In this document: positions 47,825-61,213 of the stretch, in pieces
Layout of the letters: every line of letters starts with the position of its first letter
Position numbering within the stretch: position 1 is the stretch's first letter
Source of the DNA: Lunularia cruciata
Lineage: Eukaryota > Streptophyta > Marchantiopsida > Lunulariales > Lunulariaceae
DNA: 64,000 nt
Assembly: GCA_948567375.1 (NCBI GenBank)
Contig: OX419755.1
Span: 81,734,218 to 81,798,217 of the forward strand
Direction of reading: 5' to 3'
Notes under the pieces: generated by a model
Told to the model about the DNA's origin: nothing
Databases searched by the model: none
What the model saw: only the letters and a program-made list of their open reading frames with translations
Made by a program: the position numbers and the translations under genes

Positions 47825-50800
47825 TATAACAATATGGAATTACCGTAGAGTTAGTCAAGACTAACAAAGTAGCAAATATGATAAATTAGCCTAGAACATT
47901 TTAGAACTATCTAGAAAGCTACTTGTTACTTTCCAAGTATTGCCAAGTGCATGCCAAGTGGTGAATTCTAGATGAAGCTCCTTGGGAAACTTCCAACCAA
48001 CTTAGCTTGCATGCCAAGTAGATAACTTCTAGAAGGAAGTTTCTTGAAGCTTCCCAATTAACTTGGTTTGCACTCCAAGAAAGTGGTTTGAGGAAGCTTC
48101 TTGAGAAGCTTCTCAAAACCCTTGTATGTTCCTTATAAATATCAAAGCCCAAGACCATGTTAGGCATTTGGAATTTTCTACATTGAAGTGTCCCAATGTG
48201 ATTTTCCATTCTCCTATTTCTCTCCTCAGTCTTGGTCTTTTACCTTGGTATCAAAATAAGAATGGGGTGGATGGAATTTATGGACCACCAAATCTATTTT
48301 TGTCAAACCATTGGGATTTTTGTATGTGCACTACCCAAGCATCATTTCACATAATTCATCACCTCATGCTTTGTGCAACATTTTCTAAATGAGATAACCT
48401 TGTCTGAGAAACCCTTGGTGCTTCCTATTGTAACTTATGGAGAATGGTGGACGTGTTGACGTGTTGCATCTATATGTAAATTTAGATGAAATTAGAGGTA
48501 GTGTGATAAAGTAGTAGCCATGGAAACAATGATTGAGGTTATCATCACTATACAACAATAAATCAAGCACCTTACTCAATTGTTGGATGAACAAGACCAT
48601 CAACCACAAGAACATGTAGAGAGTGTACTAGTTCAAGAAGGGCAAGATTGAATTTGATTTCCAAAATCTAAGGTAAGAATCTCTAGAGTGTAGTGGAGAA
48701 CTTTTTGTTTGATTGCAAATGTTATTTTGAAGCTACCAATCTTCAAGATGAATATAAATATATTCTCTTGGTTTCCAGCCAATTAGATGGAGTAGCAAAG
48801 GTATGGTGGCAATTTGGAGTGGAGCAAGCTAAACAATAAATTGTTGCAACAATCTTGACTTGGGTAGAATTCAAGAGTGCAATAATAAGTTAATTCCAAG
48901 CTATAAATGCCACACAAGCTGCATGATATAGATATACGGAGTTGAAACAAATTGGTTTTGTAAGAAGTTACATCTTGCAATTCTAGAACACTATCATGGA
49001 AATTTTGGATATATTGGAAGGTGAAGCTCTAGATCAATTTGTGAGAGACTTGAAGTCACTAACCAAATTAGAGGTAACTATGCAAGAGCCACAACATTTG
49101 GAGGAAGCCATGCAGTTGGCTAAATGCTTTAATTCCTTGGTTGCAACAACTTGTTCTTGACCTCAACCTTGACATCCACAAAACCTACCACTACACTACA
49201 CATGGGTGGTGGAGCCGACACTAATGGAGATTGATGCCATTCAATGGAGACCACTTGGCACGATAGATAGAGAAAAATTATGATAAAATAGTGGTTATTT
49301 TTATTGTCACCAAATTGAACATCACATCGTGAATGTCTATTCAAGAATGGGTTACCTCAACAAGTTGCAGATATGGAATTTGTGGAGCATAAAGATCAAG
49401 GAAATGAAGAATCCCAATAGGAGATTTTGAACCGCCTATTGAGAACTTGATTAGTTCTAAAGAGATTGGAAGCTTGACCTATGCAATTTTGCTTCACTTG
49501 CAAGGTATGAAATCTGATCATGGTTGTAGGATTTTAGTTGATTTTGGAAGTTTAGAGAATTTCAAATATATACAATTAGAAAAGGAATTATATTCCTATC
49601 AAGCAAGTAATTGGAAGTATTGATGATGGTAGATGGTAGAAAGGGTTTTGCATTTCGTATCTCGTATCATGTTACCTTTCAAGATTGGATAAGAGTATTT
49701 GGAGTGTATGAGGTTTGTAGTGGCACCTCTACACTATGATGTTATTCTAGACCTACCTTGGCTTGAACATCATAAGGTTCAATTTGATTGGAGCCGATGA
49801 AAAATTTAAGTATAACACCAAGGTAGGAAATTCTAGTTAGGTTGTCTTGCACCCTTGAGTAAGACACCTAAGACTATTCAATCCCAAGAGGAGAAGTTTA
49901 TCAAGAAAGAAGCCATAAAGCAAGCTTTGAAGGAAGATAAGTCCCAAGATGAGAAGTTTGTCAATGAAGCAACCATAGAGCAAACTTTAGAAGAAGATAA
50001 GTCTATTTTTGCAATGTGGATCAAGTAGATTGTGCATGGAGGATCTAAAGAGGATTAAAAGCATCATCAAGTGATGTTTGATCAAATAGTCTAGGGGTTT
50101 TTATATATGTTTTTGGAGGATTTGCCAAAGGGATTACACTCCAATCATTATATGCCCTTCAAGATTGAGTTATTGGCAGAAAGTACTCTAATGAGTAGAC
50201 CAATCTATTGACTCTCACCAAAGGAGTTGGATGAGCTCCAAAAACTACTAACGGAGTTGTTGGAGAAGGATTTCATATGACATACCTCCTTGAGGAGCAC
50301 CAATATTATTTCTTCCAAAGAATGATGGAGAATTCCCTTTTGTATTGATTATCGTGGTCTCAATAAACAAACAATAAAGAATGCATATCTCTTACCTCAA
50401 ATTGATGACTTGCTCAATCAACTAAGTGGTGCATGATACTTCTCCAAGTTGGATCTTTGAAGCGGCTATTGGCAGATTTCCATTGATAAAGAAGATGTAG
50501 AAAAGACTATTTTTTGCACAAGGTATGGGCATTTTGAGTGTAGAGTTTTACCTTTTGGGCTCACTAATGCTCCGACAATATTCTTGGATCAAATGCATCG
50601 AGTGTTGAATGGGATATTGGATTGGTACATGGTGGTGTTCTTGGATGATATTTTAATCTATAGCAAGATAGAGGTATAACATACCAATCACATGCAAGAA
50701 GTCCTAAGGTGACTATGTTAGTGGAAGTTTTCCTACAAGAAGTCAAAGTGTGTCTTTTGGCAAGAGTAAGTTACCTTCTTGGGTCACAAGATCTCATTAG

Positions 50801-53434
50801 AGTGGATCAAGATGGAAGAGGAGAAAATCAAAGCCATTATTGATTGGCCTACTCTAAAAGATGCTACATAAGTATGAGCATATAATGGATTGGCAAGTTT
50901 TTATTGACAGTTCATCCACTATTATGTTCATGTGGTAGTACCATTGACTGACCTCTTGGAGAAAAACTTGAGGTTTCAATGGACCACCAAGCATGAAGAA
51001 GCATTCCAAAAGCTAAAACATATGGTGTCTTTGAGACCATTTTTCAACCATATGATCCTCAACTACCTTTATGGTTGATTTTGATGATTCTAACTTTGTA
51101 ATTAGAGCCGTGTTGTAAGAAGAACTCCTAAATGGATTACATCCTATTGCCTTTATGTCTTGCTGGTTAAATACTACACAAAGAAACTACTTTGCTTGAG
51201 ATCGGGAACAAATAACAATGGTATATATCACCAAGATATGGAGGCATTATCTCTTGGAGAAACAAGTGATCATGCAAACTGATCCTAAGCCCTTGTTGCA
51301 TACATTACATCTGGAACACATCAAGAGTTGACATCATCAATAAGAGGAACAATTACAATTGTTTGACATCAAATTGGAGTACAAACCTGATCAATTCCAT
51401 GTCATCCTCAAAGCCCTATCACAATGACCTAATTTTAAGTTTCTTTGTCTCATCACGATGGCAATTAAGATGGTGTTAGTCGACTCCAAGGTCCAAACCA
51501 AGTTTAGGACAACTCTACAACAAGATCCATTCTTTCAGATAATACAAGGTTATCTTGCAACGTGCAACAAGGAGTACAACATCTTCTCTTTCAATGATGA
51601 CCTTCTATTCCATGAGGATTGAATATATATCCTAGCCAAGGGTGATCTCCGACTTGTGCGCCTTCCAAAAGCCCATGATTTACCAATTGTTGGTCACATG
51701 GATGTGGACAAGACCTTGGGTAACCTCCAACGCCAATGGTGGTGGCCCAACATGGCACAAGATGTTCAAGAGTTTGTGCACTCATGTGAGAGCTACCAAT
51801 GCAACAAGGCTAGAACCAAAAACCAAGTGGACTCCTTCAACTACTCCCCATCCCATCTACTCATTGGGAACACGTGAGCTTAGATCTCAACACATCCTTG
51901 CCCAAAACAAAGCAAGGTCACACAACAATCATGTTGTTTATGAATAAGTTTTGTAAACAAATCTATTTGGTACCAATTGTTGATATCATGGATGCTCCAA
52001 CATTGGCATAGATCTATTTTGACAATGTCTTCAAGCATCATGGGATACCTCATGTACTAATCTCCAATTGTGATCCTTGATGTACTGAAAAATATTGGCA
52101 AGCACTCTTTCGGCACCAAGCTTGCTTTGTCCATGGCCTACCATCATCAAATTGATGGACAAATAGAACATGTAAATTGCACCTTAGAGGATATGCTTTA
52201 TTCCTTTTTCAACATTCATCATAGCAATTAGGATGAATGTCTTGCAGTGGCAGAGTTTGCATACAATAATTCCAAACATGTAAGCACCGGATTCTCTCCT
52301 TTCTTCCTTAATTTTGACCAAGATCTACTTGTTCTAGATTCACTTCTTGTTCCTTCTCCATTTGATATCTCTCATACTTCCACCTCTTGACCACCACATC
52401 CCAATCTCTCCAACAAGCCAAATCTCATCTCCTTGTTGCTCAGAATTGTTAGAAACAATATGCACACCACCATCATCAAGATCTCACCTTTCAAATAGGT
52501 GATAAGGTCATGCCCTCATCTATAACCTACCTCACCCACTTGATACCCAAGTCTGTAAACTTGCTCAAAGTGTCCTATTGGATAGGACACTTTGATGTCA
52601 CCCAAGTCATTTCTCTTGTTGCTTATTACCTTGCCTTACCTTGTCATATGCACATCCACTCTGTTTTTCATATTTCTAAGTTGAAAACCTTTGTTCCCAA
52701 TCCATCTTCTTTTCCACTTGTATCCAACTTCCTCCTCCCCCATCCCTATCAATGATCATGAGGAGTATGAAGTGGATTGTATTCTTGAACATTGCTACTT
52801 TCAACAAGGCTGTCAACAACATATAGAGTACAAATTTTTTAGAAAGGGTATCCTTTTCATGATGCCACTTGGGAGCATCTTTCTCACCTCCAAAATGCAC
52901 AAATGACCATCCAAGAGTTTGAACCTTCAATGGTAATGAGGACGTCACCAATTAGCGGTGGGGGACAATGTAACAATATGGAGTTACCAATGAGTTAGTC
53001 AAATTTAACAAAGTAGCAAACAGAATAAATTAGCCTAGAACATTTTATAACTATCTTGGAAGTTACTTGGTACCTTCCAAGTATTGGAGAATATGCATAC
53101 CAAGTGGTAGATTCTATGAGGAAGCTTCTTGGGAAGCTTAACTTGCACCCCAAGTAGGTAGTTTCTAGAAGGAAGTCTCTTGGGAAACTTCCAACTAGCT
53201 TAGCTTGCATGCCAAGTAGACAACTTCTAGAAGAAACTTCTTGAAGCTTCCCAATTAACTTGACTTGCACTCCAAGAAAGTGACTTGTGGAAACTTCTTG
53301 AGAAACTTCTCAAGAGCCTTATATGTCCCTTGTAAATACCCAAGCCCATGCTAGGCATTTGAAGTTTCCCACACTCTAGTATCCCAATGTGATCGTCCAT
53401 TCTCCAATTTCTCTCTTGGTCTTGGTCTTTTACA
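47825..53434 (+). mobile_element. Ty3/gypsy chromovirus LTR retrotransposon, broken, copy 2
   Basis: Counterpart of 3752-9361 with the same parts, LTRs (47825-48244 and 52969-53434), primer-binding-like site and flanking ACCTC (47820-47824, 53435-53439). Its identical position shows that it inserted before the segmental duplication. It is broken to the same degree, and most interruptions are shared with copy 1. It is not a second, independent insertion. Confidence 0.9.
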
Positions 53435-53439
53435 ACCTC

Positions 53440-54333
53440 CAAGATCATAAGTGTACCAATGTTAGTGTTGTGCATGTTTTGTGATAGTTGGGTTGAGTAG
53501 TGGTGATGAACTCAAAGTACAAATGCAAATGTTGGAGTGTGGGTATGCATTTAGACTTGATCGTGATATTGGATCCCTAGTGGTTTTGAAGAATTGATGC
53601 TTATGAGTGTTATGAGTACCACATATAATGAAAAATCAATGTCTCCCAAACCTATGATATGGTGGTGGGAGGGCCTTCTTGGAAGGAAAGAACATTCTTG
53701 TCAGCTCTTTGGTATGCATGACATAGGTAATTATGAGAGAGAGACCTTTGTGGCCATTGGCCATCAGATTAGATTGAATCATCACCTTCAAGAGCCTTTT
53801 CATGGTAAGTGATTTGATTATTTTACTTTTTATAATGGGCCACTATGGGTTATATTACTCTTTTAGGAATAGTTCTTGCCCAAGAGGATAAAGACATAAC
53901 AATAAAATAAACCATGAAAAAGTGACATTTTTCTTCACATAATTGTGTCCTTGGGGAACTATCTATTGTTGCTGAGTATACTATTAGTACCTCAACATTT
54001 TGGTTATCAAGCAAACATAACTCCAAGGGAGACTAAACAAAGAAGCTTCCTTCTAAACACTTAATTATGCTTGTATAAATGTGTGCACCACACATGTGCT
54101 ATACAAAATTCACCCAATTTGATCAACCAATTCATTTTTTACGAGGGAAAAGTTTTGAAGTTCAAATTACAAATTTAAGATTCAAGAATGCCTTGTATTA
54201 GCACCCAAAAAAACTTCTCAACAAAAACTAAAAAGTGAGATTCACATCCAAATCTATGCAAATAGGAGTTTCAGGAATGGACAGACAAGTGGGAAGACTC
54301 TTAGGATTTAGAGGCATGGAGTAAAAAGAGGGC
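53440..54333. other. No gene seen, copy 2
   Basis: Counterpart of 9367-10260. Confidence 0.4.
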
Positions 54334-54823
54334 TTGGATGACATAGAGAGGTTTTTCAAAGGATGGAAATTTATTCATAGTGCATGGTATTTGGAAGACA
54401 AAGTTGTGTCATCTCACAACATTGAATTTGTGGACAATTTTTGCAGAATGCTTGATCCTGTTGCTTTTAAACAACTTGTGAGGATAGATATAGACTCCTT
54501 TAATATTGTAGTGAATGTATGAAAGAGCATGAAGGATTTAGAAGGAGGATAGAAGAAGAACACAAAAACCAATGTGGATCCAAATGGCATATGCCCTAGA
54601 TAGATTTGGAGCTTGCATAGCAAGAGGTGTAGTGGCCAAGGACAGAGAAGAGAGCTCAAATTTCATTTTGTTTTCAAAGAAAGGATTTCCAAGATGTGTT
54701 GGATTAGCAGATTTGATGTTATTTCCTTTAGCCCAAAGTCCCACCATAGATGAGGAAATCTACTGTAGCAGAAAGGGATCTACTCGCTCAATGGTCAGGT
54801 CATACATGATGATAAGCATATAA
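54334..54823 (+). pseudogene. PIF/Harbinger-like transposase relic, copy 2
   Basis: Counterpart of 10261-10750 with a handful of substitutions. The same two frames are visible, including the VALYRLG-like block and the GFPRCVGLADLMLFPLA block with the first DDE Asp. The same frame break between the two parts is present, so it was dead before the segmental duplication. Confidence 0.6.
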
Positions 54824-56742
54824 TCATCCATTTTTAGGAGGTAACAATTGTAAGTTGTCATGTGTAGTTTTGTGAAAATGAATTCTCCACTGGTTTGGGC
54901 GTCTGATGAGTTATGATTTTCTTTTGTAGTATGCTCAGATGATGTCATTACATGATATGTTTGAGAAGGTCTTAGCTCTAGCTGGACCTTAATCAAGGAG
55001 TTGAATGTGCTACCTTTGAGTGCCATCAACACTTGTTACAAGATTTTGGATCTATGAGCATGAGACATCTAGTGCCTTCATTCAAACAGGCTCACACTCA
55101 AGGGAAAAAGGTTTTCAACACCTGCATTGCACAAGGTAGCGTGCTAAATCAACACTTTATTGACATATTGAAAGCCATGTAACATTGCATGAGTTGAGAA
55201 TTCAATTAATAATAGTGACAGAAACTCTTATGCATTGTGATGGATTGTACTGAAAGAACATTTTAAATAACAAAAGTGATATCTGGGAGGAAAAAAAGGA
55301 AGACTATAGAGAGGTAGATTCAGAACCAGACTTTATGGAGTTAAGAGGTAGGAATGATCAGATAGAATAAACTAGGCAAAGCATGATAAAATTTTATCTT
55401 GCATTCAACTTGTGCCCTAGTTGTTGTTTATATGAAATTTAATATAAAAATATTTGCACAAGAGTGTTTGTAATGTGTATGGGTTTGCTCAATGAAACAG
55501 CTGGCTTGCTCAGATTTACCTAGTGATCTTATTTGGAATACTTTCATTTCAAAGGGATCATCCCAAAAGAAAAGGATGAAATCATAGCATAGAATGATTC
55601 TGGCACTTTGAACTATGTAGCTTGAATTGCTTGTGAGATTAAGGATGGCATAGAATATTAATTGCCACCTGTCATAAACTCCAATTTTTTATGAATAGTA
55701 TCTCTGGAAGTATCTAACTCAAAACAAAGAGTTGATAAGATTCCTTTAAATATCATTGCACTATAATTTCCAGAGCCAATTCTTGATTTTGATAGAGAAA
55801 GTCTATAGATTCCAAGAGTTGATTGTTGTATCAAACCACAAGTAACATCAGAGGTTATTATCCCTTTGGAATGGTGAAAGTAAATCATTTGTTTGCTCAA
55901 CGTACTTTCAAAATTGTTTTATGCATTGTTTGTGAGATTGTCTGTTAAGACAAACAAGCAAGGAGAAAAAATACGATTTCTATATCCACATAAGACAATA
56001 CAGGTGCAAAATGAATGCACGCAGATTTAAGTGGCTCCAAGCAAGTCTAAGTGTCTGAAAATTGGCCAAAACACACATTGCAAATAGTTTTTATGCAATC
56101 AAAGGCTCATAAGGTTCATAAGATTCATCATAAATATGTGTTTTGATGTACATATGAAAGTAGACTTTGGTGCTAAAGCTACACACCAAAATTTGGAATG
56201 GGTCTTCAGGTCTCAAAGTAGGCGCACCATGAATTAAATTTCTTCAATTTTACTGTCAGATATTTCAATGGAAGAAACCAAATGTTGGCACTATAAATCC
56301 TCCCATATTTTGCTCTGCTTTGACCATGAATCCTACAAGGCACACATAGTTTCTCTCTGCACTATCATGCCATGTCTTTAGAAATATTTCTAAACTCATT
56401 TCATTCTTGCGTGAAAATATTTAAAATTTGGATTTTTGTAACTAAGGCTTGTGACTCATGACAGGTTCTAGGTCCATCTCACAACTATTAGTATTAATGT
56501 GCTAAACTCAATTACCTGCCTAATTCAAACCTAAACATCCTGTAAACCTCCTCAAAAATGAGAGGCCCTTTAAAGGTTCTTTTACCTCGTAAAAAGTATT
56601 TCCGATCATTTTAGAAATGGCATGGTTTTTTCTTTAGGGGTCTAGTACATTTCTTTACGGGAGCACCCACCCTCTAAAAGATCTCACAAGTTTCACCCTG
56701 AAACCCCCAAATATGAGTATGTACACTTTGTTTACTTTCTTG
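54824..56742. other. No gene seen, copy 2
   Basis: Counterpart of 10751-12668. Confidence 0.4.
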
Positions 56743-56940
56743 TTTCTCCCTTTAAGAGTTGTCAAACAATGCAAAACAAATAGTGGCGAAAGATGGTATA
56801 CTTGGGGAATGTACTGAATTGCAGTCATAACCACTTCCCTCTTTCTCCCTTTAAGAGTTGTAAAACAACACAAAACAAATAGTGGCAAAATATGGGTATA
56901 CTTGAAGAATGTACTTAATTGCAGTCATCACCACTTGTAT
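56743..56940. repeat. 99-bp tandem duplication, copy 2
   Basis: Units 56743-56841 and 56842-56940, counterpart of 12669-12866. Confidence 0.9.
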
Positions 56941-57983
56941 GATAGTGCACAAATTTAAAGGATACTCATACTCATTACAAAGGGATAATACACGATGTGT
57001 TGCTTGGAATAGCATAGAAAGAGAATAATTTGCTCTCAGACATTGCAAAACGAGAGTGAATGGTACAATACATGTTAACTAAGCTAAGTAGATGTATATA
57101 TAAATATATATTCAGGACCTGAATTGGATCTGGTGGACCTGCCAGAACGTCACATATGTTTAGAGGAACAAGAAAAAGACTATCACCAAAAGGCCAAGCA
57201 AAGTATGAAATTCTAAAGAATCTATTTTCTCAGCTCTCTTCTCTCTCTACTACAATAGATTAGGAATCTGACTTTGGCGATCCTTAGTGGCACATTAGAT
57301 TTCTCTTATTATTAGAAATCGATTGATGGTTTAGGTGTTGCAGCACAGCCGACGGATGGGCGTTTGGCGGATTCAAGTGTGATGTGCAATGCTAAACATT
57401 TTCCGGGAAATTCGGGGACTGAGACAACAATTGGACTATCTTTGCCCTGGTGGGCACCTACTTGGGCTTTTAACCCAAATGGTTTCTATGAGCACTGCAC
57501 AGGTTTGTATTCGTGATGGTTTCCAAGAGTTTATTCCGTCAATATGATAGCCCCAACTAATTTACTATACTAATGTACTAGGTGCATTCACATGCAGCCC
57601 AACAACATCAGAGGAGTCTATGTGGCCAACAAGAGGTAGATTCCCACCTTTAAGTTTTCCTTTAAGGGGGAGTTAGGTTGACACCCGGACACAATGGACA
57701 AATTTAATTGGAAAAAGATCCTTATTTTGCATTTCTATTTTTTGTTTCTACCGTTCCAAAAATGGTACACAAATAGTGCATGATTTTTTTTTGTAATCTT
57801 TTCTCTGTGTGCTAATTTAGTGTTAATACTGGTGAGTGTCAAAGTTGGAAGCCTTTCTCGAGCGGAGGTGCCAACTCGTGGTTGTGGTTCAAATCTTGAA
57901 TGCAACTTTGGTTGTACCAGTGCATTGCTCTTAGGTCTGGAAACACATAAGTCCCCATCCTGGATGTGTTTACGGTGAAAGCA
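56941..57983. other. Probable intron or decayed upstream exons of the NB-ARC relic, copy 2
   Basis: Counterpart of 12867-13908. No P-loop coding sequence found. Confidence 0.4.
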
Positions 57984-60087
57984 GGTGGAATGAGATGATA
58001 GAGGAGAAACTCCATGTCATCTTTGATGATGTCGACAAGAGTGAAGATATAGAGTTATTGGAGGAAATAGCTGAAGAGAATGATACTGAGGGAAGTTGTT
58101 TCGTAGTCACAAGCCAAGATGAAGGGCTTTTTGAGTCATTAGGCGACAAGATATATCACTGTCAAGTTCCAGTTTTGAATAGTGAACATGCAAGACAAAT
58201 GTTCATGACACATGCGTTTCCAGGCAAGAATGAAACTCGGAGTGAGTTGGAGGAGATACATGGTGAAATTGTGGCAAGATGTGATGGGTTTCCTTGACCC
58301 TAGAGGTGATGGGATCGTTACTGAGGTGGAAAACAGACAAACGGATGTGGGAAGAAGGTTATAAAACTCTACAAGCCGTAGACTCAAGAAGCAATTTGCC
58401 TGATCTGGAAGAATGTATGGGAGAGCTAAGGGTGAGTATCGACAAACTTGGAACAGGGGAGTTGGGAATGTTTCTTGATGCGGCGACCATGTTTACAAGA
58501 CCCGGTAACTATAATTCTTTTGGCATGCGTCACCTTGGCTACCGTCAGGAGCTTACTGCGGACGGTAAGGTCTTTTTTATATTGGGCTCTACAGATCTCA
58601 TGTGGTGGGGTTGGCTTGCTTTCTATGGAGAAGATGGCACCTATAGTGTTTTTGGGTAGTTGGGCTCTCTCGGCACCCCTACTTGCCTCTCATTTTGTGG
58701 TTGCAAATAGGCCGGTTTTGGAGACTTATGTGACAGAGGTGGAAGGAGGATCCTTTTCTCTCCAGGTGTTATTGCGGCAGACAAGAGATAGTCTATCCAC
58801 ACGAGCACAAGAGGGTTTTCCATTGTTTGCTTCACTATCATCAGATTGGACTAGAGGTCTACAGTCTTCCTTGATGGAGCAACAGTGTGAGCATACGCTA
58901 CATTCTCTCTTAGTTGACTTGTCCATTCCTCAGGCTACTAGAGCACGTCTATGCTCTTGCTCCGGCAAGGTGCAGGCTTGTGGATCCTAGCTCGACCATG
59001 CATTAGGGCTTTCCGACTCGCACCGGCTACTTTCTCTACAGTGATGAGGTTTCGCCTAGGTTTGGTCCACCCATCTGCATCTTCACTACTCACTTGTGAG
59101 TGTGGTTCTACACTAGATGCAGCGGCGGTCCACATGACATGGTGTCCTTTTGGAGGACAGAGGATAGCTACACATGATGCCATTAGAGACATAGTGTTTG
59201 CTATGGCACGAGAGAGTGGATACTTAGCTTGGAAGGAGCGTTTGTATGCATTGCAGACGACATGTGTCAGGGCAGACTTATACTTGGTCCGAGATGATCA
59301 AGTGACAGTAGCGGATGTTGTGGTCATGGACCCTACGCAAGATACAGTTTCAGAGGGAGTGATTACCCATCCTCCTGGATGGGCGGCAAGTGCAGCAGCA
59401 GGTCGCAAGGTCTCCAAGTATAGGGGCATGCAGCGAGGTCACTTCTTTGTTCCTCTAGCCTTGGAGTTATATGGAACGATGGACACGGCATTTGACACAT
59501 TTGTCAGGGAGTGCGCGGGAGCTTATCATGTTAGGCGTCAAGGGGTACCACTCTCACTCTCATACTTTGTAGCTTACTTTAGACAGCGTGTGTCCATTGC
59601 TCTACAGAGGGCAGTGGCTGGTGCAATCCATAGGAGAGCAATCACATTAGGTAATGTTACTTCGGATGCTCCAATTGTGTGTAGACCGTACGACTTGCAT
59701 AGCTTGGATATCTTAGGTGCGGTAGGGCAGATTTCTCATACAGACTCTATTGGGGCTTAGCCCCATGTTACCTTTTTTGTCTCTCCCTTGTACGGCTTGA
59801 TGGGGTCTTCCCATCCTTCATTTCTCCTACGCGGTCACCTTCTTCTATTGGGCGGTTGGAGTTTACGTCCGCAGGTGTGATGATGGCGTGGTCAAACCAT
59901 GTATGGCTACTGATACACCAGGTGGCAACTCTTGGTAGACATATCTCTTATATATAGCGGAAAGATGCATAACGGGATGGGTGAGTTTGATCCACGAATG
60001 CACGAGCAGCTTCAAAATTTGGGCATAAGAATTGCATTGGAAAGAGGTAGAATTATTGACGGATATCCACTGGCTGGTAACTACAAG
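57984..60087 (+). pseudogene. NB-ARC (NLR immune receptor) pseudogene, copy 2
   Basis: Counterpart of 13909-16013. The same Walker B, RNBS-B, RNBS-C and GLPL blocks run to the same frameshift (about 58294). RNBS-D follows, then the LINE insertion, the same TGA soon after it, and the MHD-type exon ending at 60087 before GTATTTC. Because the frameshift, the LINE and the later stop are shared, the gene was already dead when the segment was duplicated. No LRR exon follows within the window. A few substitutions differ from copy 1 and show no obvious sign of coding constraint. Confidence 0.85.
58493..59895 (+). mobile_element. 5'-truncated LINE in the NB-ARC exon, copy 2
   Basis: Counterpart of 14418-15820, with the 7-bp ACCATGT duplication at 58486-58492 and 59896-59902. 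Here the C-terminal frame is open for 269 codons (58951-59760), whereas copy 1 has a stop in the middle. The frame reads MRFRLGLVHPSASS, then TCECGSTLDAAAVHMTW, then the nuclease-like and C-terminal blocks, to RVSIALQRAVAGAIHRRA. It is a tail fragment without a reverse transcriptase core, so the open frame is probably residual. Confidence 0.85.
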
Positions 60088-60670
60088 GTATTTCTGGTTT
60101 TCTTCACAAACTCTTCCTTTTCTGTAAGCATTTCACTTTTCCAATTAAATTATGAGAAAATTTATTGTTCTTTATGAATAGATTTGAAATTTTATCTTCA
60201 ATTAGACATCCTAGCACTCAACTTTCTCAGTTTCACCTGATTGCACTCCAGCAATACTCAACTCACTCTCTCACTCAGATCCTTAAAAGATAGCACACAA
60301 CAATTCTCTCTTGTAGCATGAAAAGCATCTCAAGTTAGATAACACAGAATACACCTGAAGTGAAGCTAAGCAGCTTAGAACACACTTGAAACAAGGTGTA
60401 GTGAATGACCCTTATAGGAGAACTAAACATTCCAAGCACTCAAGTTAGATAGCATAGAACACACCTGAAGTGAAGCTAAGCAGTTTAGAACACACTTGAA
60501 ACAAGGTGTAGGGAATGACCCTTGTAGGGGAACTAAACATTCCAAGCATAGAGAATATAGATGCATGAGTTGAAGCAAGAGGGGTTCTTGGTTAAATCTT
60601 AGGTGGGGCTACACTCCACTTTATTCTAATGAGATTTTTAACCTAAAAAGGATCTTAAACTAAAGATGAA
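60088..60670 (+). other. Intron of the NB-ARC relic with a 110-bp tandem duplication, copy 2
   Basis: Counterpart of 16014-16596; the repeat units are 60329-60438 and 60439-60548. Confidence 0.75.
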
Positions 60671-61213
60671 TGTCACGCCATTTGTAGTTCCGCATCTAGA
60701 TGCTCGGACATTGGAGTTCCAGTGATAGTAGTTAGAGTTATTTCAGCAGTTTCTCATAGACTACTTTCCGACGGTTAGATTTTGTGTTTGGGGTACTGAC
60801 TTCACGGTGGGGCCCACCGTCACTTGGCACCATTCGCACCGCCGAGTGTGCCATCAGTGGGTCTGTTAGGGTTTCAGTGCTAACTTGAGTCCAGGGGGTA
60901 TAGTTTCAAAGGTGAGCTCCAGAGAGCTCACTTCTCTGATGTTGAGCCTTTGAGTTCCTGGCTATGGTGGACAGAGGCCGGCGAGCGTCACCTGGATTCT
61001 CTATGCTTGAGTGGGTGTGGCTTGACTTTAATCAGTGCCCAGTTGTTGGCAGTTTATAGAGTGACAAATCAAGAACTGATCTCAGTTGAGTTGAGTTGAG
61101 TTGAGAGTGGTAAGCAATCTGATTACATCAGAGAAGTGAAGTCAGGGGGAAAGTGGGTGTAGAAACTGTGAGTGTTGGTGGTATCTCCAAGCTCAATGGA
61201 TTGTTGGTAGCTC
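60671..61213 (+). mobile_element. 5' fragment of the PHD-type gypsy element, copy 2
   Basis: Starts TGTCACGCC like 16597 and matches copy 1 up to 17134, then stops. Only the first 543 bp, probably part of the 5' LTR, remain. A GAGTT microsatellite near 61090 has one more unit than in copy 1. Confidence 0.6.

Larger units (their letters stand above)
44087..61213 (+). repeat. Segmental duplication, copy 2
   Basis: Direct-orientation copy of 1-17134. Position 44087 corresponds to position 1 and 61213 to 17134. It lies immediately upstream of the intact hydrolase-NB-ARC gene, so its left boundary probably does not coincide with position 44087; the match simply cannot be followed past the window start. 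The same internal elements occur in the same order. At the right end the match stops inside the 5' part of a gypsy element, which points to a rearrangement in that element in this copy. Confidence 0.97.
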
